A stretch of DNA of 64,000 bases. Origin: Cornus controversa (Eukaryota > Streptophyta > Magnoliopsida > Cornales > Cornaceae). Where the stretch lies: contig CM048846.1 of NCBI GenBank assembly GCA_026545225.1, positions 19,882,501-19,946,500 on the forward strand, written 5' to 3'. The position numbers were made by a program, and so were the translations under genes. This document shows, piece by piece, positions 22,280-34,729 of the stretch (the first letter of the stretch is position 1; every line of letters starts with the position of its first letter). Under the pieces are notes generated by a model. It worked only from the letters and a program-made list of their open reading frames with translations. It was not told the origin of the DNA and made no database searches.

Positions 22280-22530
22280 CTTATGCCCTTGTAAGTTTTG
22301 TTTTCTTCTTGTTAAAAGGACATTTTTGTAACTGTGACAATGATTAAATAGAAAACTTGGAATTTTTCACCCAAGTCTGCTTTCTTTTTGAATTATTTGA
22401 TTGTACCTTCATTCTCATTGCTTTATCTAATTCCATTAGCCAATCTCATTTATTTTAAGACTCTCGGCTTGCCGTGCTAATATCTTTTTATCCATTTATG
22501 GCATTTGGTTGACCAGTCTCACACAAAAAC

Positions 22531-23211
22531 TGTAAGGGATACTTAAAAAGAAAACAAGCATAGAATACAATAAATAAAAGAAAAAGAAATTTTAAATGCT
22601 GCAAGGAAAGTCTAACTGGAATAATAATAAATAAAATTTAAATAAATAATTCCAATCTGTTCGATACAACTTGGAAGTCTAGTAACTCAAGGACCCCTTA
22701 ACCAAAAAAATTAAAAGTAAATTACTTTATGAAAAGATCTAAGTCCCTACACTAATGTCTAGTAAGGAATAAATGATCACCGGGCTCTACGAACTGCACG
22801 CTCTAACCTCGAGATGGAAACTGTCTAGAACCTGAAATATCAACAAAATGGGTTAAACCCACAAGCAAGTTCTCTCTACTACAACCTAATCAGAGAACCG
22901 GTAAACATACCCTCTATATGAGGAACAATAAAAATACATAAATGTACACGCATCATTTCCTTATTTAACCTCTGTCCCAAAATAGAAACCATCCTCCACA
23001 CTACCCCAATCCATCAACATAGATACATACGTATTGTTTTCTTATTTAACCTCTGTCCCAAAATAGAAACCATCATACACACCATCCCAATCTATCTCCT
23101 ATCACATAAATTATAGAACATATCTTCTAAGTTCAAATCAAAGGCAGTCCTTACATGCCCGAACATTTTATTAAAAAAAATCTTATTAATATTTGGTAAT
23201 TCCTAACATGC

Positions 23212-23258
<47 letters not shown>

Positions 23259-25711
23259 AGTACCCCACCCTGTAATTGACAATCCACACATGTCTCCCTT
23301 ATTAACCTTAAATACCTTATTAGGTATTGGTCATCCTGACATGCCTCCCTTATCTATGTTAATTACCCTATTGAAAATCCTGACATGCTTCCCTAATTAA
23401 TTCTTAAATACCTTATTAGGTATTGGCAATCCTGACATGCCTCCCTTATCTATGTTAACTCAAATCATTTTCTTATCTATCTTATACCTCCAAAATAGAA
23501 ATCATCCTATATATCGTCCCCATCAACCCTTATCACACAAGTTTAGAACCTATTTTTTAAGTTCAAATCAAAGGCACAAAAGCAAGTATTTTATTAAACT
23601 TAGGTAATCTTTACATGCCACCTACACTATCCTTGGATACCTTAATAGGTATTGGCAATCCTGACATGCCTCCTGATAATCCTTACATGCCTCTACAACT
23701 AAGCTATTAATCCAAAACAAAAGACCTAACCTACTTAGAATATTAAGTTAATCTAATAGAAGTTCAATCACAACAATAAATTAACTCAATACACAATTAA
23801 AATTATATGAAGTATATCATGAACAGTTATGATTTCATAGAAAATAAGTAAGGAAGGAAAAATAATACAACCACCAATTATATGAGCAAGCACACAACCA
23901 AACCTCCATTGTACATAAATCATCGAAGGAATCTAAACCTAACTCTTAATCTAAGTTTCTAGGCCTATTCTGTTCCTAAGAACCCTATTTAATTATTCTA
24001 GAATTTTTTGCAATTTTTGAAAATTCATAACAACCCAAAGCAAAGGAAAGAATTTAAAAATTCTCATTTTGAAGCGTATTTTTTACAACTAGTTCTATAA
24101 GAAGGGAAAATTATTTCGTTATAAAATTTAAAACCCATACCTATTCTGACCCCAAAAGATTAGATAAAAGGTTTGGGAATTTTTTGGTAATTGTAAAATA
24201 TTTCCCAAATAAAAGAAAATAAAAATGTAGTTTTGAGGCACACTTTTTATACTACTTAAATCATAAAGGCACCCCATTTTGACTTGATATTTAAAATCCA
24301 AGTGCATTCTATCCCCAAAAGATCACCAAAATTTTCTAAAAATTTTCTGGAATTTTAAAAATATTTTTCAAATAAAAGAAGATGAAAACCCAATTTTGAG
24401 GCATACTTTTAAAATCAATTTAATGACAAGGGAAGCTCATTTCTTCTTGAAATTTAAAGCCCAAGTGTATTCTGTCCCTAAAAAGTTATCCAAAATTTTT
24501 TAAGAATTTTTGGAATTTAAAAATTATTTTTCCTATTTTTCTAAATTAAAAACCAATTTTAAAATTTTAAAAATACCCTGGACTGGTGCCAGTGACACGC
24601 ACCCCCACACACCGACGGTGCGCCTGGGGGGCGCTGCCCCCTTCTTTTTTTTCCTTATTTTTCTTTTCTTTTCTCCCCTCACCTGTAGCTTTTATAATCA
24701 ACAATGAAGTTCAAACTTCCCAATCATTTTTTGGCCACTTCCTGGCACCGAATTGCATATATGAATATACCATTCCACTTGTCTCAATCTAAGCTACGCA
24801 TTGGTACCAAAATCACCCCCTCTCGCAGTTTAAATCAAAAACGCTCAATTTTAAGTTTTAAAAATCTAAAATTTCAAACTCAAATTACCGTCAATCTACC
24901 TAACGGTTTGCGACCAAATTTTTAAGGATTGTTCTAGGAAGAAGATCTACCTATTGATCGGAACAAAAATCCTAAAAAATTATGAATATAGTATATCCAA
25001 TTTTATGTTCGTATATATATACACTCGCCTATATAGTCATATATACATGTATATACATATACAAAAATACCCTAAAGTAGTACCAAAACCCCAAAATCTT
25101 TGTGTTTAATCCACATACTTATTCTTAGCATGAAAAATCATTTAATTTCATAATTAAATGCATAAAATAATTTTTCAGCAACATGTATATACAATTAATA
25201 TATATGTCTATAGATTCAAAGGGGAAGAGAAGAGTTCAAACTTGCCTTTTCGTCGACCAAAACCCATCCCTATGAATTGCTCATTCTTTCCCTTCTCTCT
25301 TGTGTTTATGTTCTTTCAATTTCTATGCGTGTAAACGACAAAAACCCTACCCTCTTTTCTTTTCTTTTATTTATTTTTTTTAGAAAACTAAATAAACTCT
25401 AAAATAATAAAATAAAAAATGTAATAATAATAAACCATAGCCCATCAAAAATAAGTATAAACCTAGCCCAACCATTCCAGCCTAACTCAACCCAAATTCT
25501 CCCTAGCACAATCCAAAATTAAAATAAAAGAAAATCCAAAGACCTAATCTAACCAGAATTAAATAAATAAAAATAAACACCCTAAAAATTTAAAGCACTC
25601 AAAGAAATTTAATTCAATCAACAAAGCAGTTCAAACAAAATAATAAAAAATATATATATATAAAGCATTTAAATTAAAAATAAATGACCAAAAAAATTAT
25701 GGGGTATTACA
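22531..25711 (-). mobile_element. Probable long solo LTR (about 3.2 kb)
   Basis: The minus strand begins TGTAATACCCCATAATTTTT at 25711, the start typical of long LTRs of del/Tekay-type plant gypsy elements, and ends ATCCCTTACA at 22531. Flanking DNA on both sides belongs to the same TTGAGACTCT / GGCATTC-ACTGGTCATGCC tandem repeat of the host element, so the block is an insertion. No matching target duplication is visible (AAAAC versus TTGAG), and no ORF of note occurs inside. It contains local direct repeats of TTGGCAATCCTGACATGCCT at 23270-23700. Confidence 0.5.
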
Positions 25712-25870
25712 TTGAGACTCTTTGCCAGTCGTGTCGAGGTTTTCTTATTCATTTATGGCATTCAACTGGTCATGCCTTAGCCAATTTCAATCATTTGAGA
25801 CTCTCAGCTAGTCGTGCCGAGGTCGTTTTATTCATTTCTGGCATACGACTGGTCATGCCTTGACCAATTT
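25712..25870. repeat. Tandem ~87-bp repeat in 3' region of Tat-like element 1
   Basis: Units with TTGAGACTCT, AGTCGTG-CGAGG, TTATTCATTT, TGGCAT-C-ACTGGTCATGCC and TTAGCCAATTT occur about twice here, with a further diverged unit at 22440-22530 on the other side of the long inserted LTR. Confidence 0.6.
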
Positions 25871-26048
25871 AGAAAACATGGGCAAGACAGTGGGATTGCG
25901 CAGTGGATTCTATTTCGCTACACAATCCGACTACCTTTATGGTTCATATGTGAAATTTAGTATATCAACTCGAGAGAAAATTTCTAACAATTCGATGTGG
26001 GATTTCGCAAATTTTATTGGATTTGGAATGGAAGAATCATACATGGGC

Positions 26049-26237
26049 TCACATATAGTACCTTTTTTGGTGCATTGTGTTCCAAGGTTTTTGGACAATG
26101 GCTCCATTGTCGTGTACCCTCTGTAGCCTGTAAGCTCCCCTCCCAATGACTTCAATTACCTCGAATGGATCTTCCCATTTCACTGCAAGTTTGCTTGCAT
26201 TTAATTCTTTAGTGTTGTCGGTCACTTTTCGCAGCAC
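26049..26237 (-). pseudogene. Integrase C-terminal part, Tat-like element 1
   Basis: The frame reads LAVKWEDPFEVIEVIGRGAY, then PWNTMHQKRYY, matching the end of plant gypsy integrases (K.. WEGPY.V....G.Y.L......WN...LK.YY). It marks the end of pol and is the last recognisable domain on the minus strand before the long 3' region. Confidence 0.75.
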
Positions 26238-26342
26238 CCAATCTCCTTGTTCAAACGCTCAAGGTTTGACCTTTTTATTATAGGTTTTGTGGAGGTTCTG
26301 TTGGTATACGACCAATCTGATATGTGTGAATTCTCTTTTTTT

Positions 26343-26849
26343 TTAGCAGGTCCAGGTTGTGCTCGATCTGTTGGTTTTTTTATGCTTCTCAAAGGTCTCG
26401 GTTCTCAGGGTAGGGATGTCGAGCTTGACTGGCACCACTGCCTCCATTCCATATGTTATACTGAAGGGGTTGAACCCTGTCAGTCGATGAGGAGTGGTTC
26501 GGTAGGCCCACAACACGTTCAATAATTCTTCTAGCAAACGTCATTTCCTTTCCTCCAACTTCTTTCTGATGTTGGAAAAGATGGTCTTGTTGGTAATTTT
26601 GGCCTACCCATTCCCTTGAGGGTACAATCTTGAGGAAAGATTTTGATTTATCCCATATTTTGTGAAGAAAGTTTGAGTAAACTGGTTGTCTAAATTTTTT
26701 CTGTTGTCTATAATCATTAACGTCGAGATGCTGAAATGACATATGATGTTGTTCCAGATAAACCTCTCCACATGTGAATGTGTTATCGACGCATAAGTTT
26801 CTGCTTCTACCCACTTGGTGAAATAGTCCATGGCCAGGAGGACATACAT
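26343..26849 (-). pseudogene. Integrase catalytic core, Tat-like element 1
   Basis: 26604-26849 reads LLAMDYFTKWVEAETYASIT with DYFTKWVEAE and later IIDNRKNLDNQF and YPQGNG, matching the DD(35)E core of gypsy integrases. The usual DNG after the second Asp reads DNR. 26343-26537 continues in another frame with LEELLNVLWAYRTTPH and GMEAVVPVK. Frames shift between pieces, so no full protein can be made. Confidence 0.8.
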
Positions 26850-26909
26850 CCTTTTCTATGCTGTGGCCAACAGAGGACCTACTACGTCTATCCCTCATTG
26901 GGTGAAAGG

Positions 26910-27149
26910 TCATGCACTGGTGATCGGATTCAAATTTTCTAATGGTAGGTACAATAGCCATGCATGTTTCTGGCATTTGCCGTAATTTTTGGAGTATTCT
27001 GCCGCATCATATGACATGTACAACCAAAAATAACCTAACGTTATAGCATTCTGAGCTAATGATCTTCCTCCCGAGTGGTTCCCGCAAACTCCCTCGTGGA
27101 TTTCTTTTAAGACTTTTCTAGATTTTGTTAATGTCAGGCAACATAGCAA
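26910..27149 (-). pseudogene. Integrase zinc-binding (H2C2) domain, Tat-like element 1
   Basis: VLKEIHEGVCGNHSGGRSLA, then YFWLYMSYDA and KCQKHA, match the HHCC domain preceding the integrase core. The first Cys of the CxxC pair appears replaced by Tyr (YGKCQ), a sign of decay. Confidence 0.75.
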
Positions 27150-27431
27150 CAGTCTCGAATATGACCTCCTCTAGAGGCGATAATTAATGATGGAGTACTT
27201 AGCCGACTTCATTCTCAGTTTTTTAACCTCTTCCTTTCGTTCCGGAAGGATCCCATTCTTTAAATATGCTTCTATCGGATCCATCCAGCTTAACTCTTTT
27301 GGGATAACGAATACCTTGGGTGACTTTGTAATGCTTGGCTCACTCAATTCCTTTATAGAGGATAACCTGATTAGAGATTCATCCGCATAGGAGGCTGAGC
27401 AAGCTAATCGATCAACCTCCTTATTCTTTTC

Positions 27432-27812
27432 TCAAGGAACATGACTACGTTTTACTTTATCAAAGTCTTTCAGTCCTTCAGTCACTGCTTCTCGATAGGC
27501 GTTCATGTTGTCTTCCTTCGCCTGATATTCTCTGTTGACTTGATTCACGATTAACTGAGAATCGCTAAAGATGGACAACCTCTTTATCTGTAGTGATTTC
27601 ACCAATCGGAGTCTTACGAGAACAGCCTCATATTTTGCCATGTTGTTAGAGACTCCAAAGCTGAATCGTACAGTGTAATGTAGCATAGTTCCGTCTGGAG
27701 TTCTAACTTCGATTCCTGCCCCTAACCCTGTTTGACTTGATGATCTATCCACATAAATTTCCCATAAAGGATGATCATCTTCTTCCTCTTCCGGTTCATC
27801 ATATTCTAGCAA
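27432..27812 (-). pseudogene. Second RNase H domain (RVT_3-like), Tat-like element 1
   Basis: The 126-aa frame has WEIYVDRSSSQTGLGAGIEV, then PDGTMLHYTVRFSF, NNMAKYEAVLVRLRL and SIFSDSQLIVNQV. It matches the additional cellular-type RNase H carried by Tat-lineage elements. The usual DGSS reads DRSS, and the acidic residue expected in NNMAEYEA is Lys, so a catalytic position is probably lost. Confidence 0.8.
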
Positions 27813-27996
27813 GAACTCTGCTAAGACCTGACCCTTTTTGGCCGTTCTGGTTTCAAACGGATGTCGTAGGCACTAAGGTCCATGGCCCACTTCTTCAGTC
27901 TCCCAATCATATCTGATTTGCTGAGGATTGCGCTGAGTAGCAAAGACGTCAGGACGATTATTGGATGGGATTCGAAGTAGTGTCTCAACTTTTTCT

Positions 27997-28416
27997 TCAC
28001 ATGAATGAGGCTAGAACCAACTTTTCTACTTTTGAGTACCTGTGTTCCTCATCGGTCATTGTCTTATTGGAGTAATATACCGGTTGTTGTTTTTGATCTT
28101 TTTCTCGGACCAGTGCAACACTCGTGGATTTTTTTGATACGACGAGGTATAGAAACAATGCTTCTCTAGGCTTTTGGATCAAAAGGATCGGCGCTGAGGT
28201 CATGTATTCCTTTAATTTCTTCAATGCCTTTGATTGGTCTGTTCCCCATACGTCTTTTCCTTTCTTTTTGATGGCATTAAAAAATGGCTTGTATTTGTCC
28301 GAGAGGCGTGATATGAATTGACTTAGCACAGCGATTCGACCGGTTAAGACTTGCACCTCCCTATGGGTTTTTGGTTCCGAACTTTGGATTAATGTCAATG
28401 CTTGTGATGGCCTCAT
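27997..28416 (-). pseudogene. RT connection and first RNase H region, Tat-like element 1
   Basis: 139-aa frame with VQVLTGRIAVLSQFISRLSD, then KPFFNAIKK, PILLIQKP, LFLYLVVSKKSTSVALV and QQPVYYSNKTMTDEE..Y...EKLVLA. This is the standard segment after the RT palm of plant gypsy elements. Confidence 0.82.
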
Positions 28417-28428
28417 TTTAATTCCAGT

Positions 28429-28912
28429 TTAGCTAACCATATGGTTGAGGAACTGACCTGACGATATTCTGAACGAATATTTTATCAGATTTAACTTCAC
28501 GTGATGTTGTTTGATAACTCTGAAGACATTATGCAATTGATCTAGGTGATCCTGTTTCCTTTTACTTTTGACCACCATGTCATCAATATAGGCTTCCATA
28601 ATATTACCGATTTGATATTTGAAAATTCGGTTGATCATTCGTTGGTATGTTGCCCCTGCGTTTTTCAATCCAAAAAGCATTACCTTGTAACATTAAATGC
28701 CTTCTTCGGTAATGAATGATGTCTTCTCCTTGTCGAATTTGATTGTAACCTGAGTAGGCGACTAAAAAGGTTAGTCGCTCGTACTCAGCTGTGGCGTCTA
28801 CCATCTGATCTATCTTCAGTATGGAGTAATAATCTTTTTGGCATGCTTTGTTTAAATTGGTGAAGTCGATGTATACCCTCCATTTTCCATTCTTCTTTCT
28901 TACTACCACCAC
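28429..28912 (-). pseudogene. Reverse transcriptase, Tat-like element 1 (inactive)
   Basis: 28604-28912 reads VVVRKKNGKWRVYIDFTNLN, KACQKDYY and LTFLVAYSGYNQI. 28429-28680 continues in another frame with FGLKNAGATYQRMINRIF and AYIDDMVVKS. The YIDD active site is present, but the first catalytic Asp, normally in F.DAYSGYNQI, is Val (GTC). Together with the frameshift between the halves this makes the enzyme inactive. Confidence 0.85.
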
Positions 28913-29297
28913 GTTCGAGAGCCATTCAAGATATCTTACCTCCCTTATGAAGCCTGCTTATAATAAATGATCGACTTCTTCCCCAATTATCTTGTTTCTC
29001 TCTTGGGCAAACCTCATTTGCTTTGCTTAACATGGATGCTTGTGGGATCAATGTTTAAAGAGTGTTCTGCCAGGGCGAGATCTATGCCTAGCATGTCGAG
29101 ATGGCTCTAGGCAAACACATCTGTGTTTCCTCTAAGCACGCTGATTAGTTCATCTTTTTCTTTCCTTGTAAAAGTGTCCCAATTTGGGTACTCTGATTCT
29201 CTTATGGGCTTCTGAGTTGGACCCCATAGAGTGGTTCCACGGGCTGAGCGAATTTCTCCTCTTCCTCTCCTTCGGGTGTGCCGAATTTTTGTGATTG

Positions 29298-29480
29298 CTA
29301 TTGGATGCTTGTTTCTGGGTTGACCTCCTCATTCCTTGGCATATGCTTGATTGTCAGTAAATAACATTCCTTCACTGCCACTTGGTCACCGAGGATATCC
29401 ACTGTCCCTTTCCTGTTTGGAGTTAACATCACATCACCTAGTGTAGGGTCGATGGTACTCCGTGCATTCTGTGGATCCAT
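29298..29480 (-). pseudogene. Gag-protease junction region, Tat-like element 1
   Basis: GTVDILGDQVAVKECYLLTI resembles the GxxxGDQxxARxCY motif that closes the protease region of Tat-like polyproteins, just before the linker to reverse transcriptase. The catalytic DTG part was not recognised. Confidence 0.55.
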
Positions 29481-30367
29481 CTTCTTTCCATAATGAGATT
29501 ATATGACAAGTGGAAATCTGTTATCACAAATTATTCTCTCAATGTTCTTTGAGCGGCAATTATGGACGGCAATATTGTTCTGACTGGGGCGACTCTGTTT
29601 CTGTCGAATCCCACAAGTGGGCCCTCGACTGGTCTAATCTAATCGTTTCTGATCCCCATTTGCTCATAAACTTTGAGTGTCATTATGTTACCGCTTGATC
29701 CAGCATCAATGAGTACTCTTTTTATTCAGTAGTTGGCCACCAGAAGACTGATCACGTGTGGATCTTCATAAGGAAGTTGTACTCTCATTAGATCTAGATC
29801 TCTGAATGCAATTAGAGTGCCTATTTTTTTTTAAATTTTTAATAGAGTTGACCTCCCCTAGCCTCTGCAATCATTCACCTAACGGAGGTAAGACCTGCCA
29901 GTGCCTCGATCCTCTTGAGCTGCATAACCGTGAATGGTGTTGATCGTTCTGACTGGATTCACACTCTGGCTACTTTCCCCATGACCAATGGTCTGACGGT
30001 CTCCCTGACCCAGCTGGTCCCTTGTTACGTACTCGGCGAGCCCTCCCTTAGCTATGATCATTTTCGTCTATCGTCTCAAATTTTGACATTCGTTGGTGGT
30101 GTGACTGTAATCATAGTGGAAAGCATAATGCTTGCTCATGTCTCTAAGTTCATCTGAAAGTCGGATAGGTGGTGGCATTCAAAATATTCCCCTTCTCTTG
30201 TTTTCCTAGTACAGTTTGGCTAGGGTACACTTTAAGGGAGTATTCTTTTATTCAAATCTTGGTTTCTTCTTAGGCTTCGTTGGGACATAAGGAACCCTAT
30301 TCTAGCCCTTTGACTTAATCATTTTTTCTCTAGATTGAACTACGACGCTTATCAAAGCCGATCTTTG

Positions 30368-30926
30368 CTAATGTAACGCTTCATCCTCCTCAAGACTGAG
30401 GTATCCTTGAGCCTTTGCGTTCAGATCTCCAATGGTCTTGGGGTTTTTTTTGACCAAGGAAGAGTGGAATTTGGACCGAAGGATCATGGCCACCTTGAAG
30501 GCCTTTACAGCTACGGCCTGGTCACAACCGTCTATTAAGGACATTTCAAGATTGAACATGGCTGTTCATGAAAGATTTCAGAGACTCTCCCTTTGACTAT
30601 CTCATTGTGAAAAGAGATTATATGGTTTTATTTTATCTACAGTTGTCGATGTATTGTGTGATGAACAGGTCGCATAGCTTGGTAAAGTCGGGGATCATCC
30701 TTGATGGTTGCTGCTTGAACCAGGTTAGAGAGGCTCTTGCCAGGCTGGTCAGAAAGATCTTACACATGAGGTTCTCGTCCTCGGCATACAACGCCATCTT
30801 CTGTTGTACGTAAAATAGGTGGTCGACGAGGTCAGTTGTCCCGTCGAAATTCGTAAAGCTTGGGAGTACGAACTTCCTCGAGTTCGGGGATTTTCGTATT
30901 TCCTCTGTGAAGGGGGACTGTATCAC
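30368..30926 (-). pseudogene. Gag (retrotransposon capsid) remains, Tat-like element 1
   Basis: 30633-30926 reads MIQSPFTEEIRKSPNSRKF, LPSFTNFDGTTDLVDHL, KIFLTSLARASLTWFKQQP and IPDFTKLCDLFITQY, matching the Retrotrans_gag core. 30368-30559 continues in another frame with MSLIDGCDQAVAVKAFKVAM. It lies correctly between the primer-binding site and pol. Confidence 0.8.
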
Positions 30927-31302
30927 CTTACTAGTTACCTGAGTTGCTAGATCTGCTAAAGTCTGGTTTTTTAGGTCTTTAATATTAGCATTTAGCTTTT
31001 CTAATCGTTTGGCGATTACATGGGAGTTCCTTCTTTCTCCTGGGCGGAGTCGTGTTCCTCGGAACCTTATTGAGTAGGCGAGGAGCTCTCAAGTCATTTC
31101 CCCGAGAGCCGAGCTATCTTTTCCTGGAGTTTCTCATTACGTCGTTAGATTCCTCCAGTTGTTCTTGCATTTCTTGTAAAATCTGTTCATGTGTAAGATT
31201 CTACTCCATCGTTCAGTTGTGGATAGGCGACTGTTATCCTATTATGGTCCTGGAACGTAGATGTACAGGCATAAATTCCAGAGGAACTTATGTGTACATC
31301 CT

Positions 31303-31320
31303 TTCCCACATACGGCGCCA
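31303..31320 (-). other. Primer-binding site of Tat-like element 1
   Basis: Minus strand TGGCGCCGTATGTGGGAA, three bases inside the 5' LTR. It has the same TGGCGCC core as at 10531 and 54998. Confidence 0.85.
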
Positions 31321-31323
31321 AAG

Positions 31324-31690
31324 TGTAAATGCAAGAAATTGTCACCACACTTAGAAAAATACTCCTATTTTCCTCTCAAGAGAAACCAAAAAGGGGTCCC
31401 CTTCATTGTTCTTTTGTCTTTGTTTTTATAGTCTCTTCCATTACATATGTTTTTCCTACAATTATTCTAGGTCTGGCGGTGGACACAATTCTTTCTCGTG
31501 AACTCTGCCACAATCAAAGGTTGATTTTAGGCATTGATTTGGCAGGTAATTTTGCTTCGGCGATTTGGGGTTGGCAGGTGTTTGATGACTTAGCAGGTGG
31601 AATTCTCTAAGTGACGTGGCATCCAAGTGTCATCCGAGTTGGAATTTACACGTGTCGTCCTTGCTTAGTGGGTGTATTTTTCCTGCTACA
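31324..31690 (-). repeat. 5' LTR of Tat-like element 1
   Basis: 367 bp, flanked on its outer side by target duplication CATAT (31691-31695). Confidence 0.9.
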
Positions 31691-32785
31691 CATATACACT
31701 TATACTGATACACATATATAGAAGTAACATATACATGTATAGATATATAATCACTTACATATAGATATTTGTATATACCCATATAAGTAAGTATATAAAA
31801 ATATATGCACACATGTACCATCTTGTTACTCACCTTTGCAAGTTCAGTAAAACTTTCTCGATTGTTTTCTTTTTTTAGATTGTGAACTTGAATAGGATGA
31901 AGATCTTCCAAGTCGACCTTCAACAACACTAGTAGCATCGTCATCCAACCTATCATTACCAAATGATTCCTCCAAATTAATGCACCCTTCATTAGCCAAT
32001 TTTTCACTACTTAAGAAATTCCTACAAAAGTTATTTTCCAATTCATAATTCATATGACTGATCAATTGTCCAAAGAACATATTTTTGTACTAACGAGAAT
32101 ACTCATTGATTAGTTAATTTATCAGCTTGGGTTAGTAACTGTGAGAAATTCTTATACACAAATAAATTATTACATGTGTGGAAGAGTTAGAATCTAACCT
32201 TATGTCAAGACCTATGGCCCAAGGGACAATCTCAAATGGGAGTATATAATTTCTAACATTTTCATTACGTACTTCTCTTTGTGATATTCAATTTATTAGA
32301 TTGAACGTACTTATTCAATCAAAATTGATAAATTCTATGGTTCGATTTTTTATTCTCTTATTTATTACAAAAGATTCTTTTTTACATGAAAAAAGGCTCA
32401 TATCATCGGTCAAGTATATGGCACTGAATTCGTTCTCGAACCTTGTACACACCACCCATAACACTATAGGAGCCAGCAATGCTCGAGAAAATACTCCTTT
32501 TTTTAAGGGTACTCCTAGAACAATCTAGTATGTAGAGATGGGGTGGTAGCCTATAACTCACATAATTAAAACTAATTAAATGAATTGATTATCTATATGA
32601 TATAAATATACATATATATAAATAAATATATTATAGCGCAAACAATTAATATCTATGTACCAATTCTAACTTTAAGTGACTATCACATGAAGTAATTCCT
32701 ATTAAAATCATCTTCAATTAATTGAATCCATTAAGTAATCCAATTTAGTGAACAACTTCATGATATGTATTTATATGTACATACG

Positions 32786-33407
32786 TAGGGGTGCATAAAG
32801 AACTGCTGGAACCGAAACCAGAACCGGAATCATAAGGAATCGTACCTGAACCGAACCAAACCGTTCACTATGATTCTGATTGCGATTCCAAATTTTAAGA
32901 ACCGTTCACTACAAATCTGGTTCCGGTTCCAAGTCAAGGAACCGGAACCGGAACTGTTAGAAAAAATATATATATATGTAATATATAATATATAAATGAA
33001 TAATAATAGTTTCTAAGTTCTAGTGTTTTATATAAATATATAATATATAAACTATAAAATATATAATATATAAATAAATACTAATACCTTATAAATTCTA
33101 CTGTTCTATTTATATATAAAGTATAAAGTATATAATATATAGATAAATACATTTAGCTTTTAAGTTCTAATGTTCTATATATTTATATAATATAAGATAT
33201 ATATATAAATAATAATAACTTCTAATCTATTGTTAAAACTAGGGGTGCACAAAAACTGTTGAGGAACCGGAATCGGAACCGCAAAGAACTGGAACTGAAT
33301 CGAACCAAACCGAAGTCAACTGTTCTAATTCCGGTTCCAAAATTAAGGAACGGTTCTGGTTTCGGTTCCACTAAGAATCGTAGGGAACCGTACAGTGTGC
33401 ACCCCTA
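32786..33407. mobile_element. hAT-type MITE/non-autonomous element
   Basis: Termini TAGGGGTGCA and TGCACCCCTA are inverted repeats, and a perfect 8-bp target duplication TACATACG flanks them (32778-32785 and 33408-33415), the hAT signature. The subterminal parts are rich in GGAACCGGAACCG-type motifs in both orientations. An internal second TAGGGGTGCAC at about 33240 suggests a nested or partially duplicated copy. Copy A has the empty site near 4010. Confidence 0.93.
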
Positions 33408-33996
33408 TACATACGCATGTATATAAGGGATCAAAAAAATTCATAAAAAATAAATCATTTTACCTATAAATAGTGGTTGAATTGGCATATTACCAAATCA
33501 AGCCTTTTCGCCACTACAGATATAGGTAATTTGAAAATATATCATGTTGTAATGACAAATCACTATGTCAAACAAGGCGTTTAGTGACAAAATAATTTGT
33601 CGCAAGATTTTAAAGTTCCAGTTTTCGTTGCTCTATGTTTTTAGCGTCGCTAAGTCATTTCTAAATAACCTCTCAGTTGATATAATAACGAACTAAATTT
33701 TTGGATATTTAGCAACAAAACTTTTTTTGTTGTTAATACTATAGCTAGATAAAGAAAGAAGATGACACTAGACTTTTAGGAGAGAGAATACAACGAGCTT
33801 CAATATATGTCATTAGAACTAGGAATGGCAATTTGCCCCGCCCCATCGGGTATCGTCTTTACCCCGCCCCTTTAAAATCCGTTTACGAAATTGTTTAAGG
33901 GAAAAGAGCAGGGATGGGGTTAGGGAAAATAACCCGCACGGGTTCGGGGCAGGGATAAGGTAAGACCCTACCCTAACGGGTACTCGCTCCATTTAA

Positions 33997-34037
<41 letters not shown>

Positions 34038-34220
34038 TAAAGGAAACATTCTACGTTACAATACTTAGAATTTATATATACTTTTGAATTTGTGAACTAT
34101 TCTAGTTCAAACTTTACAATTTTAATTCCATTTTACGTCACAGTACTTGGAATTTGCACCATTTTTTCTTTGACTTTCACTATATTATGGATTATTATAG
34201 ACAAGTAAGAGACTAATAAA

Positions 34221-34384
34221 CGTGACACCGAAGTACACTAAGGGACCCCGAATGGACGAAAAAGTGACACCGAAGTGCACTAAGAGACCCCGAAGGGAAA
34301 ATAAAAGTGACACCGAAGTGCACTAAGGGACCCCGAAGGGACGAAAAAGTGACATCGAAGTGCACTAAGGGACCCCGAAGGGAC
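34221..34384. repeat. Minisatellite, ~43-bp unit, four copies
   Basis: Units read GTGACACCGAAGTGCACTAA followed by GGGACCCCGAAGGGACGAAAAA with few changes. It lies inside the composite hAT-flanked block. Confidence 0.85.
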
Positions 34385-34729
34385 TAATGAATAGCGTTCG
34401 GAACTCCATATTCTGAAAGAAGCAATTTGACCTGCAAGAATTGACAAAAAAAAAAAATAATTTGAAGCTTTCAAAAGAAGAGTTGAGTGACTCACGTAAA
34501 GTTATCTTCCTCGATGGGTTCAATGGATCTGCATATTTCCAGAGGCAACACAAAGCTCGAGCAAAGCCTACAAGTAGAAACGATCTGGAAAAAAAAAAAG
34601 AAGTTATTTTTGAAGTTCAGCCGTATGTATACTTGGTTGCGAAGATTTGTAATACATGGGGCAGTCTAGAAGAGATGACTTGGTCTTGCAATAACTCATC
34701 ATTACGTCTCAGGTTCAAAACAGGGAAGC

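Larger units (their letters stand above)
17964..31690 (-). mobile_element. Ty3/gypsy Tat-like retrotransposon with nested insertions
   Basis: LTRs at 17964-18332 (369 bp) and 31324-31690 (367 bp) differ at roughly 30-35 positions, mostly transitions, so it is old. The target duplication CATAT (17959-17963 and 31691-31695) proves a single insertion unit. In minus orientation the order is 5' LTR, primer-binding site TGGCGCCGTATGTGGGAA (31320-31303), gag, protease, reverse transcriptase, RNase H, second RNase H, integrase, a long 3' region with an extra ORF in the opposite strand, polypurine tract, and 3' LTR. The Tat lineage is inferred from the second RNase H domain and the antisense extra ORF. 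Three LTR-type insertions (19051, 20887, 22531) enlarge the 3' region. Confidence 0.9.

Noticed and set aside
22531-25711. TRIM relation because of the shared TGTAATACCCC start
   Set aside because: Only the first about 11 bases agree; the rest differs and the block is far longer, so it is treated as a separate LTR family.
31844-32007. Minus-strand frames 31630-32007 and 31844-32080 as host genes
   Set aside because: Low-complexity Tyr/Ile/Val and Ser-rich content across AT microsatellites, no recognised domain, and no matching reading frame conserved in copy A.
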